From assembly GCA_024762895.1 (NCBI GenBank), contig JANTGN010000151.1:1-6521 (forward strand): a DNA stretch of 6,521 nucleotides, read 5' to 3'. This document shows positions 6,113-6,521 of this stretch, piece after piece; the first letter of the stretch is position 1, and every line of letters begins with the position of its first letter. Below the pieces are notes generated by a model that saw only the letters and a list, made by a program, of their open reading frames with translations, ran no database searches and was not told the DNA's origin. Origin of the DNA: Thiotrichales bacterium. GTDB taxonomy: Bacteria > Pseudomonadota > Gammaproteobacteria > J044. The translations under genes and the position numbers were made by a program.

Positions 6113-6125
6113 AATCAAGGCGTTA
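6113..6125 (+). promoter_or_regulatory. Candidate IHF binding site
   Basis: AATCAAGGCGTTA fits the IHF consensus WATCAANNNNTTR at every defined position, and an A/T-rich tract lies on its 5' side as in known sites. It falls between the AT palindrome and the sigma-54-like promoter, where IHF-induced bending typically brings an activator to the polymerase. The consensus is short, so chance matches occur. Confidence 0.45.
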
Positions 6126-6188
6126 GATCTTTCTTCTTATAAAACATTCTTCAAAGCAGCACCCCGTAATGCCAGATGATTAATACTT

Positions 6189-6205
6189 TTGGCATAGGCG
6201 TTGCT
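6189..6205 (+). promoter_or_regulatory. Sigma-54 (RpoN) -24/-12 promoter-like element
   Basis: TTGGCATAGGCGTTGCT matches the RpoN consensus YTGGCACGRNNNTTGCW except at two positions. It keeps the essential GG (6191-6192) and GC (6203-6204) with exactly ten bases between. Transcription would start near 6214-6217, about 30 bases before the ATG of the small secreted peptide. Its intergenic position, orientation and IHF-like site upstream strengthen the call. Sigma-54 promoters need an enhancer-binding activator, which is not encoded in this window. Confidence 0.6.
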
Positions 6206-6247
6206 ATAAGTATCCGGAGACTTAATTCACAAACAAGTGACATGACC

Positions 6248-6436
6248 ATGATTAAAAAAACACTGCTACTGCTAATTGCCCTTACCTTCCTGGCTGCCAA
6301 TGCCAGTTGGGCCGGTTCTTCCAACGTCTTCGGGCTGTCCATCTGTGGCATCCAGGGGGCCGTTTTTGATGACGCCGAAGAAGGTAAAAAGAAAGAAGGA
6401 GAAACAGAAGGCGAAGAAGAGCCAGATTGCGAATAA
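6248..6436 (+). CDS. Small exported acidic peptide, unrecognised
   Basis: A 62-residue protein I do not recognise. Residues 1-22 form a clear Sec signal peptide: MIKK, hydrophobic TLLLLIALTFLAA, then likely cleavage after ASWA. The mature part is about 40 residues: a neutral Gly-rich head (GSSNVFGLSICGIQGAVF) and a very charged tail (residues 41-62) with 12 acidic residues and three lysines. The two cysteines, C33 and C61 (the second next to the end in PDCE), could form a disulfide in the periplasm. No lipobox is seen. ATG 6248 is preferred because it gives a compact signal peptide and follows weak AAGTGA; ATG 6242 would add only two residues. The start at 6176 would lie upstream of the predicted transcript. 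It is preceded by the sigma-54-like promoter and followed after 33 bases by another probable exported protein gene, probably in one operon. Function is unknown. Confidence 0.7.
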   Translation: MIKKTLLLLIALTFLAANASWAGSSNVFGLSICGIQGAVFDDAEEGKKKEGETEGEEEPDCE

Positions 6437-6454
6437 ACGAACCACAACAACACC

Positions 6455-6460
6455 GAGGAG
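6455..6460 (+). promoter_or_regulatory. Ribosome binding site of the last gene
   Basis: GAGGAG lies 9 bases before ATG 6470 and is the best match to the Shine-Dalgarno sequence in the right part of the window. It supports a real gene beginning there even though only its first codons are visible. Confidence 0.65.
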
Positions 6461-6469
6461 TACTACTGT

Positions 6470-6521
6470 ATGAAAATGACTCAAATCATCACCAGCAGCC
6501 TGGTTGCGGCCGGTCTGGCCT
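6470..6521 (+). CDS. Start of an exported protein gene, truncated by window end
   Basis: Only 17 codons are visible: MKMTQIITSSLVAAGLA. One or two lysine-type charges, then a hydrophobic, Ala/Leu/Val-rich stretch, look like the beginning of a Sec signal peptide. A good GAGGAG ribosome site precedes it. It lies 33 bases after the small acidic peptide gene in the same direction and is probably cotranscribed from the sigma-54-like promoter. The product cannot be identified from this fragment. Confidence 0.6.
   Translation, partial: MKMTQIITSSLVAAGLA

Larger units (their letters stand above)
5899..6241. other. Non-coding AT-rich intergenic region with many inverted repeats
   Basis: No open frame here has coding character on either strand. 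The first 65 bases carry the repeat cluster described separately, and the middle is strongly AT-rich (about 6028-6120). The stretch also has a perfect 7-bp stem at 6012-6028 (TGAATCT, loop TCC, AGATTCA) and an AT palindrome at 6088-6103. Near its right end are an IHF-like site and a sigma-54-like promoter. The change in base composition from the genes to the left suggests a separate transcription unit begins here. Confidence 0.6.

Noticed and set aside
6095..6118. TTGAT and ATCAA halves resembling an FNR site
   Set aside because: The halves are 14 bases apart, whereas FNR-type sites need 4.
6138..6143. TATAAA as a sigma-70 -10 box
   Set aside because: No acceptable -35 hexamer stands 16-18 bases upstream.
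6176..6247. Longer start for the secreted peptide
   Set aside because: It lies upstream of the predicted transcription start, covers the promoter and would bury the signal peptide behind 24 extra residues.

Overview
The window looks like a gammaproteobacterial chromosome segment. BioA is very close to the enterobacterial type, the opening fragment is a SmpA/OmlA-like small protein of a kind common in that class, and a Crp/Fnr regulator sits beside a YgaP-like DUF2892 membrane protein. Genus cannot be assigned from sequence reading alone. Every convincing gene is on the + strand. No tRNA, rRNA, CRISPR array or insertion sequence was seen.

Layout. Positions 1-201 hold the 3' end of a small SmpA/OmlA-like protein. 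At 226-1500 is bioA (biotin synthesis, PLP enzyme that uses SAM as amino donor), probably starting at TTG. From 1506 to 5642 runs a tight cassette: a GNAT acetyltransferase with a family-specific C-terminal extension, a spermidine/thermospermine-synthase-like aminopropyltransferase, an agmatinase-type ureohydrolase, an acetylpolyamine amidohydrolase (HDAC-fold) and a Crp/Fnr-type regulator. Gaps are 5, 12 and 14 bases, then two ATGA stop/start overlaps. A 60-residue DUF2892 membrane protein follows at 5716-5898.

How they may work together. The aminopropyltransferase carries the GG-x-E-G motif of the Thermus aminopropylagmatine synthase and plant thermospermine synthase, not the GGGDG form of classical putrescine-using SpeE, and it is followed directly by a ureohydrolase. 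That order fits a route agmatine -> N1-aminopropylagmatine -> spermidine that bypasses putrescine, or a related long-chain polyamine route. The flanking GNAT and acetylpolyamine deacetylase suggest that acetylation and deacetylation are part of the same metabolism. This is inference from family membership and gene order. No AdoMet decarboxylase or arginine decarboxylase lies in the window.

Positions 5899-6241 form an AT-rich, non-coding stretch packed with inverted repeats: a 16-bp perfect palindrome over the DUF2892 stop codon, a GC-rich hairpin, two more perfect stem-loops and an AT-rich palindrome. Then come a sequence matching the IHF consensus and a sigma-54 -24/-12 promoter-like element. 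Downstream is a short exported, very acidic, two-cysteine peptide (6248-6436). A second gene begins at 6470 with what looks like a signal peptide and runs off the window. The sigma-54-like control of an unrecognised secreted peptide and the compact polyamine cassette are the two most interesting parts.
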